Source: a bacterium UBP3_UBA6266 (lineage in GTDB: Bacteria; Auribacterota; UBA6266). Taken from it: a stretch of 38,139 bases of DNA. Shown piece by piece: positions 7,840 to 16,585 of the stretch. A program made the translations under genes and the position numbers. Location: positions 3,028-41,166 of the forward strand of contig DJVC01000081.1 in the NCBI GenBank assembly GCA_002440765.1, given 5' to 3'. How positions within the stretch are numbered: position 1 is the first letter of the stretch; every line of letters starts with the position of its first letter. The notes below the pieces were generated by a model. The model worked only from the letters and a program-made list of their open reading frames with translations, was not told where the DNA came from and searched no databases.

Positions 7840-10434
7840 ATGATTAAAAAACGTTTTGTAATGAATAAAATATTAAAACAGGTTTTTATAGCATTGGTAT
7901 CAGTATATTTAAGCTTGTCCTGTGCGCGGGCAGTTTCTGTTCAGGAAGAAGGATGGAGAAGCAAAAAATTTTTTAAAATTGAATATATTAAAAACAGGCC
8001 TGTTTTCATATCTCCTGACGGCAAACCGTTCTTTGCGGTTTCCATGGTTTATGCTTATGGCCCTGAAGCAGGGCCGAATAAGGGGAATATGACGGCGGAA
8101 AAAGTGCTTAAAGAACTGGAAGTAATGAAAAGCCATGGATTTAACACGGTCGATCTTTACGGGGACCTGTTCCTTAGAGAAATGCTGGAATGGTGTGAAA
8201 AAAATGAGATGGGCATATATTTCAGGACAAGTTATACCAATCTGGATGATTTCCCGAACGAGCTCAGGAATTTTCCCGATTTCATGGATTCGGAGTTCAG
8301 GGAAAAAACAAAAGAATATTATACCGATTTTCTTGCATTGATTAAGGATTACAGGTGCGTTCTTGCTGTTGACATGGACCAGAGATGGCTTTTTGATATC
8401 AGCTGGACGGGCGATAAAAGGTTTGATATCCCGAAACTCGGGCCCGAGGGAGTTAGTTATCTGCCGATCTGGCTTGAGAAAAGATATAAAGATATAAAAG
8501 CGCTTAATAAACTCTGGAAAAAGAAATATGCCGATTTTCCCGACATATTAAACGACACTGAAATAATAAAAGATGGAGCGGTAGAACCGCTTGATAACCA
8601 TCCGTGGAGAGTGGATTTGGTCGAATATACAAACTGGACAGTGAATGATTTTTTGCTTGAACTTACCGGGTATATGAGGTTGTTGGATCCCAACCATATG
8701 ATTACGTATACGACAGAACTGCCGGAACCCATACCTTTTCCCCTGTCTACAAAAGAAAACTCCGGCATCGACTTCATCTCTCCCGTCCATTATAACTGCG
8801 ATTCGGATTTTAACAGGGATTGGGTGGCTAACGGTGAAATGTTTTTTATGACTAAATTCCATTATGACCTTCAAACCCTCCCTGTTTATATAAATGAAAC
8901 GGGTTTTAGAACAAGTCCTCTTTCGTCAAACCCTCCCCTTATGAGCTATGCCAGCGCGAAGCCCGGCGATGAAAAGCATGTAGCGGAATTGTATCTGGAG
9001 CAAACGGCATTAATGAATACATATCCATGGCTTTTAGGTTGGGCGTGGTTTAAATGGTATGATAAATTGTACGAAGGGGATTTCGGTTATATAAGGGATG
9101 ACGGTTCGCTCAAACCTGTTTCAGAGCTGGGCAAGGTTGTTAATGCTGAGCTTCCGGTTAATATGAACGCCGAACCGGATCCTGATATATATATATATTA
9201 CCCGCAATATGTCCAGGCGAGTGAAGAACCGGCCCACCCCCAGATGAGAACGCTTGTGCTCCTGCTCGAAAACGATTTTTTCGAGGCTTTTTATAAGATG
9301 TTGGAGGAAATTAAACCTTTTATTTCAGAACCTTCTGAGGAAATGCTCAGAAAAAAGTTTTTTAAGGTCCTTCCTGATATATTTAAGAAAAAATGGAAGC
9401 CGTTTAAATTCATATCTGTTTTACCGGAGGATGACAAACCCGTAATTCTTTTGGGTAGCATTTTAAAGCAGCTTTCAGATGAAGACAGGAAAATTCTGAG
9501 ACATAAAAAAACAATAACGTTTGGGCCTGTAGGGATAACAGACGAAAGATATAACGCAAGAAAGCCTTTTTACGCGGAACTGGCAGGGCTGAAACAGGGA
9601 CGGAAAAAAACAGTTTTCTATCCTATGGATTTAAAGAAATATTTTAATAATAAAGCTTTTTCTTCCAAAAAAAGGATTGTAAAAGCCGATTTTGACGGGG
9701 AAGGAAATTCGATTAGCAGCACTGGTTTTCCCGGTTTCAATAAGGGTCTTGAATTATGCGAAGATAATGTGAAATTTATTCTTTCTGAAAGAAACGGTAA
9801 CGACAATATAAAATGCGAAAATCAGAAGATTGCGGTTCAGCCCGGTTCCTATACCTCCGCAAATTTTCTCATGGCATCTGTAAGAGGCGATGCAGTTGCG
9901 AAAGCCGAATTGCTTTATGAAGAAGGATACAAAGAAGGAATCAATTTCGGACCTGCTGTTTCCGATTGGACCACCCCTCCTTTTTTTGCGGAAGAAGGAC
10001 TTGTTTTGACCATGGAAAACAAGTATGGGAAAAATGGTGAGGATGTGTATCTTTCGGTTGTTAAAATCCCGTTGTCGCCCGCGAAAAATTTAAAATCCAT
10101 TATTCTTCCGGATGCTCCAAGAGTGCATGTATTTGCCGTTAGCCTTGGCAAAAATGAAGATTCGAAAGCGATTTTCTGCGATGTTATCATGGGGGAAGAG
10201 AAAATATCTGGCAGGACTGAATGGATAGCAACTGTTAATAAAGGCAGTTATATGACTCTTGCAACATTTGGGAATGGCGCTCCCGCGGTTATTCAGTCAA
10301 AAGATAAAAGGCATGTTGCGTTTTTGTTCGACGCATTAACCTGGAGAGGAATCAAAGACGAAATCAGCAGAGATCTGAAAAGCCTTTCCATTATGCTGGA
10401 TAATTCCATGGAGTTGCTTGTGGGGGGAGACTAA
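7840..10434 (+). CDS. Secreted GH42-like clan-A glycoside hydrolase with altered acid/base site
   Basis: The start is ATG 7840 because AAGGAG (7826-7831) lies 8 nt before it; the in-frame GTG at 7831 overlaps that site. A signal peptide ends near ARA at residue 29. The barrel begins around 40 (RPVFISPDGKPFFAVSMVY) and shows HGFNTVDLYGD, the beta-galactosidase-like strand pattern. Glu353 in VYINETGFRT is the expected nucleophile. Where relatives have the acid/base in an NE pair after strand 4, this protein has VDMDQRW (Asp178 to Trp183), with no Glu. The C-terminal half is beta-rich and ends in another beta-sandwich. It heads an operon-like run: the next gene starts 2 nt after its stop. It could be a weak or inactive enzyme or a binding protein. 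Confidence 0.75.
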   Translation: MIKKRFVMNKILKQVFIALVSVYLSLSCARAVSVQEEGWRSKKFFKIEYIKNRPVFISPDGKPFFAVSMVYAYGPEAGPNKGNMTAEKVLKELEVMKSHGFNTVDLYGDLFLREMLEWCEKNEMGIYFRTSYTNLDDFPNELRNFPDFMDSEFREKTKEYYTDFLALIKDYRCVLAVDMDQRWLFDISWTGDKRFDIPKLGPEGVSYLPIWLEKRYKDIKALNKLWKKKYADFPDILNDTEIIKDGAVEPLDNHPWRVDLVEYTNWTVNDFLLELTGYMRLLDPNHMITYTTELPEPIPFPLSTKENSGIDFISPVHYNCDSDFNRDWVANGEMFFMTKFHYDLQTLPVYINETGFRTSPLSSNPPLMSYASAKPGDEKHVAELYLEQTALMNTYPWLLGWAWFKWYDKLYEGDFGYIRDDGSLKPVSELGKVVNAELPVNMNAEPDPDIYIYYPQYVQASEEPAHPQMRTLVLLLENDFFEAFYKMLEEIKPFISEPSEEMLRKKFFKVLPDIFKKKWKPFKFISVLPEDDKPVILLGSILKQLSDEDRKILRHKKTITFGPVGITDERYNARKPFYAELAGLKQGRKKTVFYPMDLKKYFNNKAFSSKKRIVKADFDGEGNSISSTGFPGFNKGLELCEDNVKFILSERNGNDNIKCENQKIAVQPGSYTSANFLMASVRGDAVAKAELLYEEGYKEGINFGPAVSDWTTPPFFAEEGLVLTMENKYGKNGEDVYLSVVKIPLSPAKNLKSIILPDAPRVHVFAVSLGKNEDSKAIFCDVIMGEEKISGRTEWIATVNKGSYMTLATFGNGAPAVIQSKDKRHVAFLFDALTWRGIKDEISRDLKSLSIMLDNSMELLVGGD

Positions 10435-10436
10435 AA

Positions 10437-11858
10437 ATGAAAATACTAACTTATCTCATATTGGTTTTAGGAATTATTCGCGGTTCCTGTTCGGAGGCTT
10501 CGTATGTCAGAAATTGGCTGATTTGCGGGCCCTTTACAGGATTCAGACTGGAAGACAAAATAGTTGAGAACGAAGCAGATATTTCTCCTTCATCCGGGGA
10601 TATGCTGTCGGGAAAAGCGTGGAAAGAATTCCATTCGGTAGAAGACATTATTAATTTTGAAGAGCCTGTTGCTTTTGGAGCGGAAGATGAAGCTGTTGCA
10701 TATGCTTATTGTGAGATAAGTTCTGACGAAGAGAGGACTGTTCTGTTGAATATCGGAAGCGACGACGGCATTAAAATATGGGTTAACGGCGAAAATGTTG
10801 TTGATAATAATATAGCCCGCGGCCTCAGAGAACAGGATGTCGTTACCGCCCGGCTTAAAAAAGGGAAAAACCGGTTTCTGGCAAAGGTTAGCGACAATTA
10901 TGGAGGATGGGGGTTCTACTGTAATATATCCGGTAAAAACGGAGAAGAAATAGAAAGCCTGGAATTTGTTCCGAAAGGTTTGCCGCTGGAGCGCGCAATT
11001 ACGGAAACAATCGAAGTAACCTCCGTACAGAATAATGACAGGGAAAGGTTTAGCCCTTTATATGTTATAGACGATGATTTAAACACCCGCTGGAGCAGTT
11101 CTCATTCTGATCCCCAGAAGATCACGCTTGGTTTCAAGGAAACAGAAAGTATAAAAAGGATAGACCTGTTGTGGGAAAACGCTTACGCGAAAAGTTATAG
11201 TATAAATATGTCTATAGACGGAAAAACATGGAAGGAAATTTATTCAACGGATTCAGGAACGGGAGGGCATGAAATAATTTTACTGGAAAAAGAAACGGCA
11301 GCCAGTTTTTTGATGCTGAACGGCATTGAGAAAGGAACTGAATGGGGTTATTCATTGTTTGAGTTAAAGGTGTTCAGCTTTAAAAAAACAGAGAAGAAGA
11401 TCCCTTATAAGGATTCTATCGGATTGGCAAGGATTGTCTGGCCGGAACCTCTGGAAGTGAAAAAAGTGACAGTTTCAACAACACAGCCTCCATTTGTTGA
11501 AAAAGACGAATTTTTTGATAAAGCATTCATCTGTGATAATAATATGGAAACAAGATGGGGCAGCGAGCATGCGGATCCCCAGTGGATACAATTAGATTTC
11601 GGCAAAGAAGTGAAAATTAAGGTTATAAAACTTATCTGGGAATCGGCTTATGCAAAGGAATTCGAATTAGAAATATCAAAAAACGCAAGGGAATGGGAAC
11701 AAATTCATTCTGTTAAAGACAAGAAGGATGACAGCATAGATGAGATTAACCTGCAGGAATATAAGACTGCGAGATATCTAAGGCTTATCGGGAAAGAAAG
11801 AGGGACGGAGTGGGGCTATTCCCTCTGGGAAATACAGGTTTTCGGCGAAAGTAATTAA
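10437..11858 (+). CDS. Secreted carbohydrate-binding protein with two F5/8-type C domains
   Basis: A 473-residue protein with a short signal peptide (residues 1 to about 18). Residues about 22-180 form a PA14-like or sugar-binding sandwich (IGSDDGIKIWVNGENVVDNN). Two F5/8 type C (CBM32-type) domains follow, at about 190-325 and 335-473. They share NTRWSSSHSDPQ (216-227) against METRWGSEHADPQ (370-382), and each ends in GTEWGYSL(F/W)E. The near repetition indicates an internal duplication. GGGGGGAGA lies just before the ATG, within the end of the previous gene, so translation is probably coupled. No catalytic domain is seen; substrate attachment is the likely role. Confidence 0.8.
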   Translation: MKILTYLILVLGIIRGSCSEASYVRNWLICGPFTGFRLEDKIVENEADISPSSGDMLSGKAWKEFHSVEDIINFEEPVAFGAEDEAVAYAYCEISSDEERTVLLNIGSDDGIKIWVNGENVVDNNIARGLREQDVVTARLKKGKNRFLAKVSDNYGGWGFYCNISGKNGEEIESLEFVPKGLPLERAITETIEVTSVQNNDRERFSPLYVIDDDLNTRWSSSHSDPQKITLGFKETESIKRIDLLWENAYAKSYSINMSIDGKTWKEIYSTDSGTGGHEIILLEKETAASFLMLNGIEKGTEWGYSLFELKVFSFKKTEKKIPYKDSIGLARIVWPEPLEVKKVTVSTTQPPFVEKDEFFDKAFICDNNMETRWGSEHADPQWIQLDFGKEVKIKVIKLIWESAYAKEFELEISKNAREWEQIHSVKDKKDDSIDEINLQEYKTARYLRLIGKERGTEWGYSLWEIQVFGESN

Positions 11859-11889
11859 ACAGTTTAACAACAGGGGGAAGTATTTCAAA

Positions 11890-14271
11890 ATGAAAAGGAA
11901 TGTCAGAGTGGGCACGTATAAAAAATATGGGGATTTTTCTGAAAACAAAGAGGAGTTTATAATTAAACGCCCCGATACGCCGCGTCCCTGGGTGAATTAC
12001 CTGTCTAACGGCCGGTTTTGCTCGATAATTTCCCAAACTGCCGGCGGCTATCACTTTTTTAAGGACCCCACGTATAACAGGATAACCCGCTGGGCGCCTG
12101 CCAATTACCTTAACGATACCCCGGGCAGATATGTATATGTGAGAGATAATAATTCGGGGAAATTCTGGTCGGCAACGTATTCCCCCGTCAGAAAGTCAGC
12201 GAATTTTAAGTGTGTGCACGGACTTGGTTATACGTCCATAAGTTCTGATTTCGGTTCGATAAGCGCAAAAGTGGATTTTTTTGTGCCTATGGAAGATGAT
12301 CTTGAATGCTGGATTGTCAGTATCCGCAATAACGGTAAAGTTCCGGCTGATATCACGGTGTTTAATTTTGTCGAGTGGATGGTTGGTCCGTGGGAACCGG
12401 AGCTTACGCTTAGAAATATCGCGGCCCTTATGAACGATGTCAGATATGACCCGAAATTAAAAGCCATAGTCGCGGAGAAATTTCCATGGGGCAATAAAGT
12501 ATGGCCATATATGTGTTATTTTTCCGCGGGTGTGAGCAACAGCGGATTTGAAACCGACCTTGAAAAATTTATGGGGCGTTATGGAACTTACGCGTCCCCC
12601 GAACAGGTAAAAAAAGGCAAATGTTCCTGTACCCGTCATATAAGGGGATTGAATTCCTCCGGTGTGATTTCCGGAAGGATAAAACTTAAACAGGGAGAAA
12701 CCGGAATATACGTTGTAAATCTCGGTATCTCTAAGGATGATAAAGAAGCAGGGAGAATTTTGAACTCATATCTTAAAAGGGATTTTGCGGAAAAAAAATT
12801 CATAGAGACTAAAAATTACTGGAGAAAAGCGATATGCGAAAATATAAGGATAGAAACTCCGGACAAACAATTGGATTCGGCGGTAAACGTGTGGATGAAA
12901 TACCAGATTTATATCAATAATCACTGGGGGAGGAGCGCGACATATTATCATGAGGGATACGGAGGTTTCGGGTATAGAAATACAGCGCAGGACGCGTGGG
13001 CTATGATACCGCTTGACCATAAGTATGCGGGAGAAAAGATAATAATGCTTGCCGAACACCAGTGGAAAACCGGCCAGCCGATGGCGGGATGGTCTGTAGA
13101 GGCGGGTTCCGATAAAGGAAGGCCCCCTTCGGATTTCCCAATCTGGCTTCCGTTCGCGTTAATTTCTTATTTGAAGGAAACGGGAGACTTTAAGATATTA
13201 GATGAAAAAGTAAAATTTTTTGACGGGCCGAAAGCAAGCCTTTATGAACATGCAAAAAGAGCCACCAGATTTCTTATGGATATGGCAAAAAGTAAAAGAG
13301 GATTGCCTTTGATGGGGACACAGGACTGGAATGACGCTTTTGACAGGACCGGAATCGGAGGAAAAGGAGAGAGTGTGTGGCTGGGGATGGGATTATGTGT
13401 TGCATTGCTTAATATGATAGAACTGGCTGATTTTATTAAAGATGAAAAAACAAAGAGAGAATGTCTGTCAAGATATGGAAAAATGAAGAAGATTATCAAT
13501 AAATATGCGTGGGACGGGCAGTGGTATATTTATGCGTTTAATGATTACGCCAAACCGATAGGTTCTAAAAAGAACAAAGAAGGCAGAATCCAGCTTAATG
13601 CGCAGACCTGGGCTATCCTCGCGGGCCTTCCTGACACGAACCAGCTTAAAAGCATACTTAATGTTATAGATAGGGATCTTGACACCGAATACGGCCCTGT
13701 GCTTTTTACCCCGCCCTATACAGAATATGACGCAACAATCGGCAGGATTACGGCATTTGCGCCGGGAACCAAAGAGAATGCGGCCATCTTTTGTCATGGA
13801 GGCGCATTTAAGTCTTTTGCAGACCTTACCATCGGGCGCCCGGATGAGGCATATGATACGATAAAAAAACTTTTGCCTCAAAATAAGGAAAGGGATATTG
13901 AAGTGTATAAAACTGAGCCTTATTGTTTCAGCGAGTATTTGATTGGCCCCGGGAATACAAGGTTTGGGGAAGGAGCTTTCACATGGCTGACGGGCTCCGT
14001 AGACTGGATGTTTAAAGCCGTCTGTGAATGGATGCTGGGGATAAGGCCTGAATTTGACGGCCTTAAAATTGATCCGCGCCTGCCTTCCGGCTGGAAAAAA
14101 TGCAGGATGATAAGACCTTTCAGGGGATCTGTGTATGACATAGAAATTTTTAATTTATCCGGGAAAACGGGTAAAGTCAAAATAGAAGTTGACGGGAAGA
14201 AGCAGCCTTCGAATCTTATTCTTCCCCACAGAGATGCGAAAAAGCATAAAGTTAAAGCGGTGATTGGCTGA
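11890..14271 (+). CDS. GH94-family glycoside phosphorylase (cellobiose/chitobiose phosphorylase-like)
   Basis: Cleaves a beta-linked disaccharide or oligosaccharide with phosphate, yielding a sugar 1-phosphate. The 793-residue length fits the family. An N-terminal beta-sandwich (about 1-290) contains NYLSNGRFCSIIS. The alpha/alpha barrel shows GFGYRNTAQDAW (360-370), DWND at 479-482 (holding the family's general-acid Asp) and KENAAIFCHGG with His636, which belongs to the phosphate-binding side. There is no signal peptide, so it is cytoplasmic. GGGGGAAG lies about 9 nt before the ATG. In a locus with secreted hydrolases it would complete sugar catabolism energetically cheaply. The disaccharide cannot be named from sequence alone. 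Confidence 0.9.
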   Translation: MKRNVRVGTYKKYGDFSENKEEFIIKRPDTPRPWVNYLSNGRFCSIISQTAGGYHFFKDPTYNRITRWAPANYLNDTPGRYVYVRDNNSGKFWSATYSPVRKSANFKCVHGLGYTSISSDFGSISAKVDFFVPMEDDLECWIVSIRNNGKVPADITVFNFVEWMVGPWEPELTLRNIAALMNDVRYDPKLKAIVAEKFPWGNKVWPYMCYFSAGVSNSGFETDLEKFMGRYGTYASPEQVKKGKCSCTRHIRGLNSSGVISGRIKLKQGETGIYVVNLGISKDDKEAGRILNSYLKRDFAEKKFIETKNYWRKAICENIRIETPDKQLDSAVNVWMKYQIYINNHWGRSATYYHEGYGGFGYRNTAQDAWAMIPLDHKYAGEKIIMLAEHQWKTGQPMAGWSVEAGSDKGRPPSDFPIWLPFALISYLKETGDFKILDEKVKFFDGPKASLYEHAKRATRFLMDMAKSKRGLPLMGTQDWNDAFDRTGIGGKGESVWLGMGLCVALLNMIELADFIKDEKTKRECLSRYGKMKKIINKYAWDGQWYIYAFNDYAKPIGSKKNKEGRIQLNAQTWAILAGLPDTNQLKSILNVIDRDLDTEYGPVLFTPPYTEYDATIGRITAFAPGTKENAAIFCHGGAFKSFADLTIGRPDEAYDTIKKLLPQNKERDIEVYKTEPYCFSEYLIGPGNTRFGEGAFTWLTGSVDWMFKAVCEWMLGIRPEFDGLKIDPRLPSGWKKCRMIRPFRGSVYDIEIFNLSGKTGKVKIEVDGKKQPSNLILPHRDAKKHKVKAVIG

Positions 14272-14289
14272 TGTAAAAGGAAAGCAAAT

Positions 14290-15006
14290 ATGCGGCCTCC
14301 TTCAAAAAATTGTTTTATAACCGGCAAAGGCTGTTCCGGCGAAAACGAAAATAAATGCCTTTATAAAACACTCGCCGGTTTAAAAATCGGGATGAGAAAG
14401 GATTCTCTAACGGGATTTACCCTTATCGAGCTTCTGGTGGTAATCGTGATAATTTCCATTCTTGCAGGCCTTCTGCTTCCCGCCCTGCGCGGCGGCCGTG
14501 AAAAAGCAAGGCAGGCGCTCTGCTACGGTAATTTAAAACAACTCGGACTTGCCCTTAATATGTATGTTCAGGAACAGAACGGCTACATTCCTTATCTGAT
14601 TGACGATTCAGGAGGCGCATGGGATAATTTTTCCGACCTGATAAGAAGGTTTGATTCATATATAGAGGATATCGGCATATATGACTGTCCCTCGAATGAT
14701 AATACGATCAGCGTTGGGATCAGAGATGATATTTATGGCGATAAAGCAAGCAGCGGAACCATAGTTATGGATTATGAGGTCAATGGGTATTCGCATGGCC
14801 GGAGAATTTTTGAGATAGAGGATAAAGATCTTTCAGTCTGCGCTTATATGTGGGATTACCCTTATTGGGTGGACGACCGCCCTCACGGCAAAGGGGTCAA
14901 CTGCCTTTATATAGACGGGCATGCCTCATGGTTGTCGGACGGGGAGATGAATCTTAATGCTGTGGCGGAGAAGGATAAGTTTTACGGGAGAGGCTGGATA
15001 GAGTAG
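14290..15006 (+). CDS. Prepilin-like protein with N-terminal methylation motif and H-X9-DG motif
   Basis: The type IV pilin/type II secretion pseudopilin signal [10 protein letters not shown] is followed by a hydrophobic helix. Near the C-terminus is [12 protein letters not shown], an H-X9-DG motif typical of prepilin-like proteins that are abundant in Planctomycetes, Lentisphaerae and Verrucomicrobia. Two starts are possible. ATG 14290 has AAGGAAA 6 nt upstream and gives an unusually long leader of about 42 residues. ATG 14392 gives a normal 8-residue leader (MRKDSLTG) but lacks a clear ribosome-binding site. The gene lies 18 bp after the GH94 gene and within the hydrolase run, so co-expression is likely. 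Its partner machinery is not in the window. Confidence 0.85.
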   Translation: MRPPSKNCFITGKGCSGENENKCLYKTLAGLKIGMRKDSLTGFTLIELLVVIVIISILAGLLLPALRGGREKARQALCYGNLKQLGLALNMYVQEQNGYIPYLIDDSGGAWDNFSDLIRRFDSYIEDIGIYDCPSNDNTISVGIRDDIYGDKASSGTIVMDYEVNGYSHGRRIFEIEDKDLSVCAYMWDYPYWVDDRPHGKGVNCLYIDGHASWLSDGEMNLNAVAEKDKFYGRGWIE

Positions 15007-15057
15007 GGTTGTGTCCGGTGTGAATAGCTCCTGTCATAAACAAAAAGGTAGCCGAAG

Positions 15058-16482
15058 GTGGATATAAAATATGTGTTGATGAAAGCGCCCCGCTGCGCCG
15101 CGGATATAAGCGACGGCAGTGAAAGAGGGGAGTATGTTCCCCAGAATTACATTTTCAATACACTGGGCCGGCCAAGCAGGGCAATAAACCTGATGTATGA
15201 ATACCATCCTAATGATAAAAATTGGCCTGAAAAAGGAATTTTAGAAAACAAACTTTATAAAAGGAACCGGAGAACCAACGGCTATTTTCCGTATATGGCT
15301 ATGGAAACAGGCGGTACCGCCTGTGAACCTTTTAAATCCATGCGGGACATCCGCAAATTCGGTCAGGATATAATTCTGACAATGACATTTGATTTGGATA
15401 CGCCCGATGAGCATCTTATCCAAATAGCAAAAGATCTGAGGCCTTTCGGCAATGTAATATTCCGCATAAACCATGAGTGCAACGGGTGCTGGTTTACATA
15501 TAACAAAGAAAATACTTACGGGGAAGTCAGTGATTTCTTCGTGAAGTTCCATAAGATACTGAAGAGACATGCTCCCAACGTCAGAACCAACGCGTGCCTT
15601 AACGGTGTTCATCCGGAAGGGAGCGATGTTGTATATCATATGGGTGAAAAAGAGCTGGCCCCGGCTTTCAGGATTGCGGATGTTATATCATATGACAGTT
15701 ACTGTTCGTTGCACTGGGGATGGCCCCATGACGGCTATGACCCGGCCAAATCAAATTTCAGTTCGGGAATAAGCAGGGTAAAAAAAATGGGGCAGATGAC
15801 CCGAAAACAGTGGTGGGAATTGTTTTTTGATTTTAACGGGCTTATGCTTCGCGTAAACCAAGGCCGGCAGAAGGAGATATATCTCGGAGAGATAAATACG
15901 GATGCCGATGTCGTCGGACTTAAGGCCCAGGCTCAATGGATTAGGGAATTTTACCGTGAGATAAAAGAAAGAGGTCTCACTTATCTTAAAGGCGTTGCCT
16001 ATTATCAATTCAGAGACAGGGGCGGATTGGGCCTGGAATATGAAATTGATGAAAACAGAACCAAAGGCAGGCCGAATCCATCGCTTGAAGCATATCGCGA
16101 AATCATTAAGGACCCGTATTTCTCGGGCGTTATGGAAGAAGGAGATCCTGCCGTATGGCCCGCTGTTTTGGAATGGGAATCTTCAACCTGCGCTAAAGGT
16201 CTTGTGTTTTCACTTGTTATTCCCGACGGAGTCTCAAAATGCCTGATTGTTTTTTCCCGGGAATCCAATCTGATAATTAAGGCGGGGGATACGTGGTTTC
16301 ATAAAGATACCGGATGTGATGAATTGGATATTTCCGCCGCTGTTGAATCGGGTGTTTTAAATAAGATTTTTATTTTTGCGCCGCCTGCCGCCGGAGAAAA
16401 TATCTATGATCTGGATAATCCTTCTTACCTGGATGTTTACAGATATAATATGCCGCGAAAACCTGAGATTATCCTGAGATAA
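15058..16482 (+). CDS. GH26-like glycoside hydrolase without signal peptide
   Basis: A 474-residue protein. RINHECNGCWF (acid/base Glu140) matches the GH26 mannanase pattern R--HE-NG-WF, and EIYLGEINTD (Glu278) fits the nucleophile on strand 7. About 138 residues separate the two, a plausible clan-A spacing. A small beta domain follows residue 370. The start is GTG 15058, with AAAAGG about 9 nt upstream; an in-frame ATG lies at 15079. No signal peptide is present, unlike most GH26 mannanases, suggesting action on imported oligosaccharides. It is the last gene of the hydrolase run. The assignment rests on motifs, and the substrate (mannan or xylan) is not determined. Confidence 0.7.
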   Translation: MDIKYVLMKAPRCAADISDGSERGEYVPQNYIFNTLGRPSRAINLMYEYHPNDKNWPEKGILENKLYKRNRRTNGYFPYMAMETGGTACEPFKSMRDIRKFGQDIILTMTFDLDTPDEHLIQIAKDLRPFGNVIFRINHECNGCWFTYNKENTYGEVSDFFVKFHKILKRHAPNVRTNACLNGVHPEGSDVVYHMGEKELAPAFRIADVISYDSYCSLHWGWPHDGYDPAKSNFSSGISRVKKMGQMTRKQWWELFFDFNGLMLRVNQGRQKEIYLGEINTDADVVGLKAQAQWIREFYREIKERGLTYLKGVAYYQFRDRGGLGLEYEIDENRTKGRPNPSLEAYREIIKDPYFSGVMEEGDPAVWPAVLEWESSTCAKGLVFSLVIPDGVSKCLIVFSRESNLIIKAGDTWFHKDTGCDELDISAAVESGVLNKIFIFAPPAAGENIYDLDNPSYLDVYRYNMPRKPEIILR

Positions 16483-16585
16483 GGTTTTACCGTGTCCGCA
16501 TAGAACATAATATTATTTAATTTGTATTTAGTTATGATAATATATTGTTTTGATCTCATTTCAAATATCCGCATAGGTGGATTTC

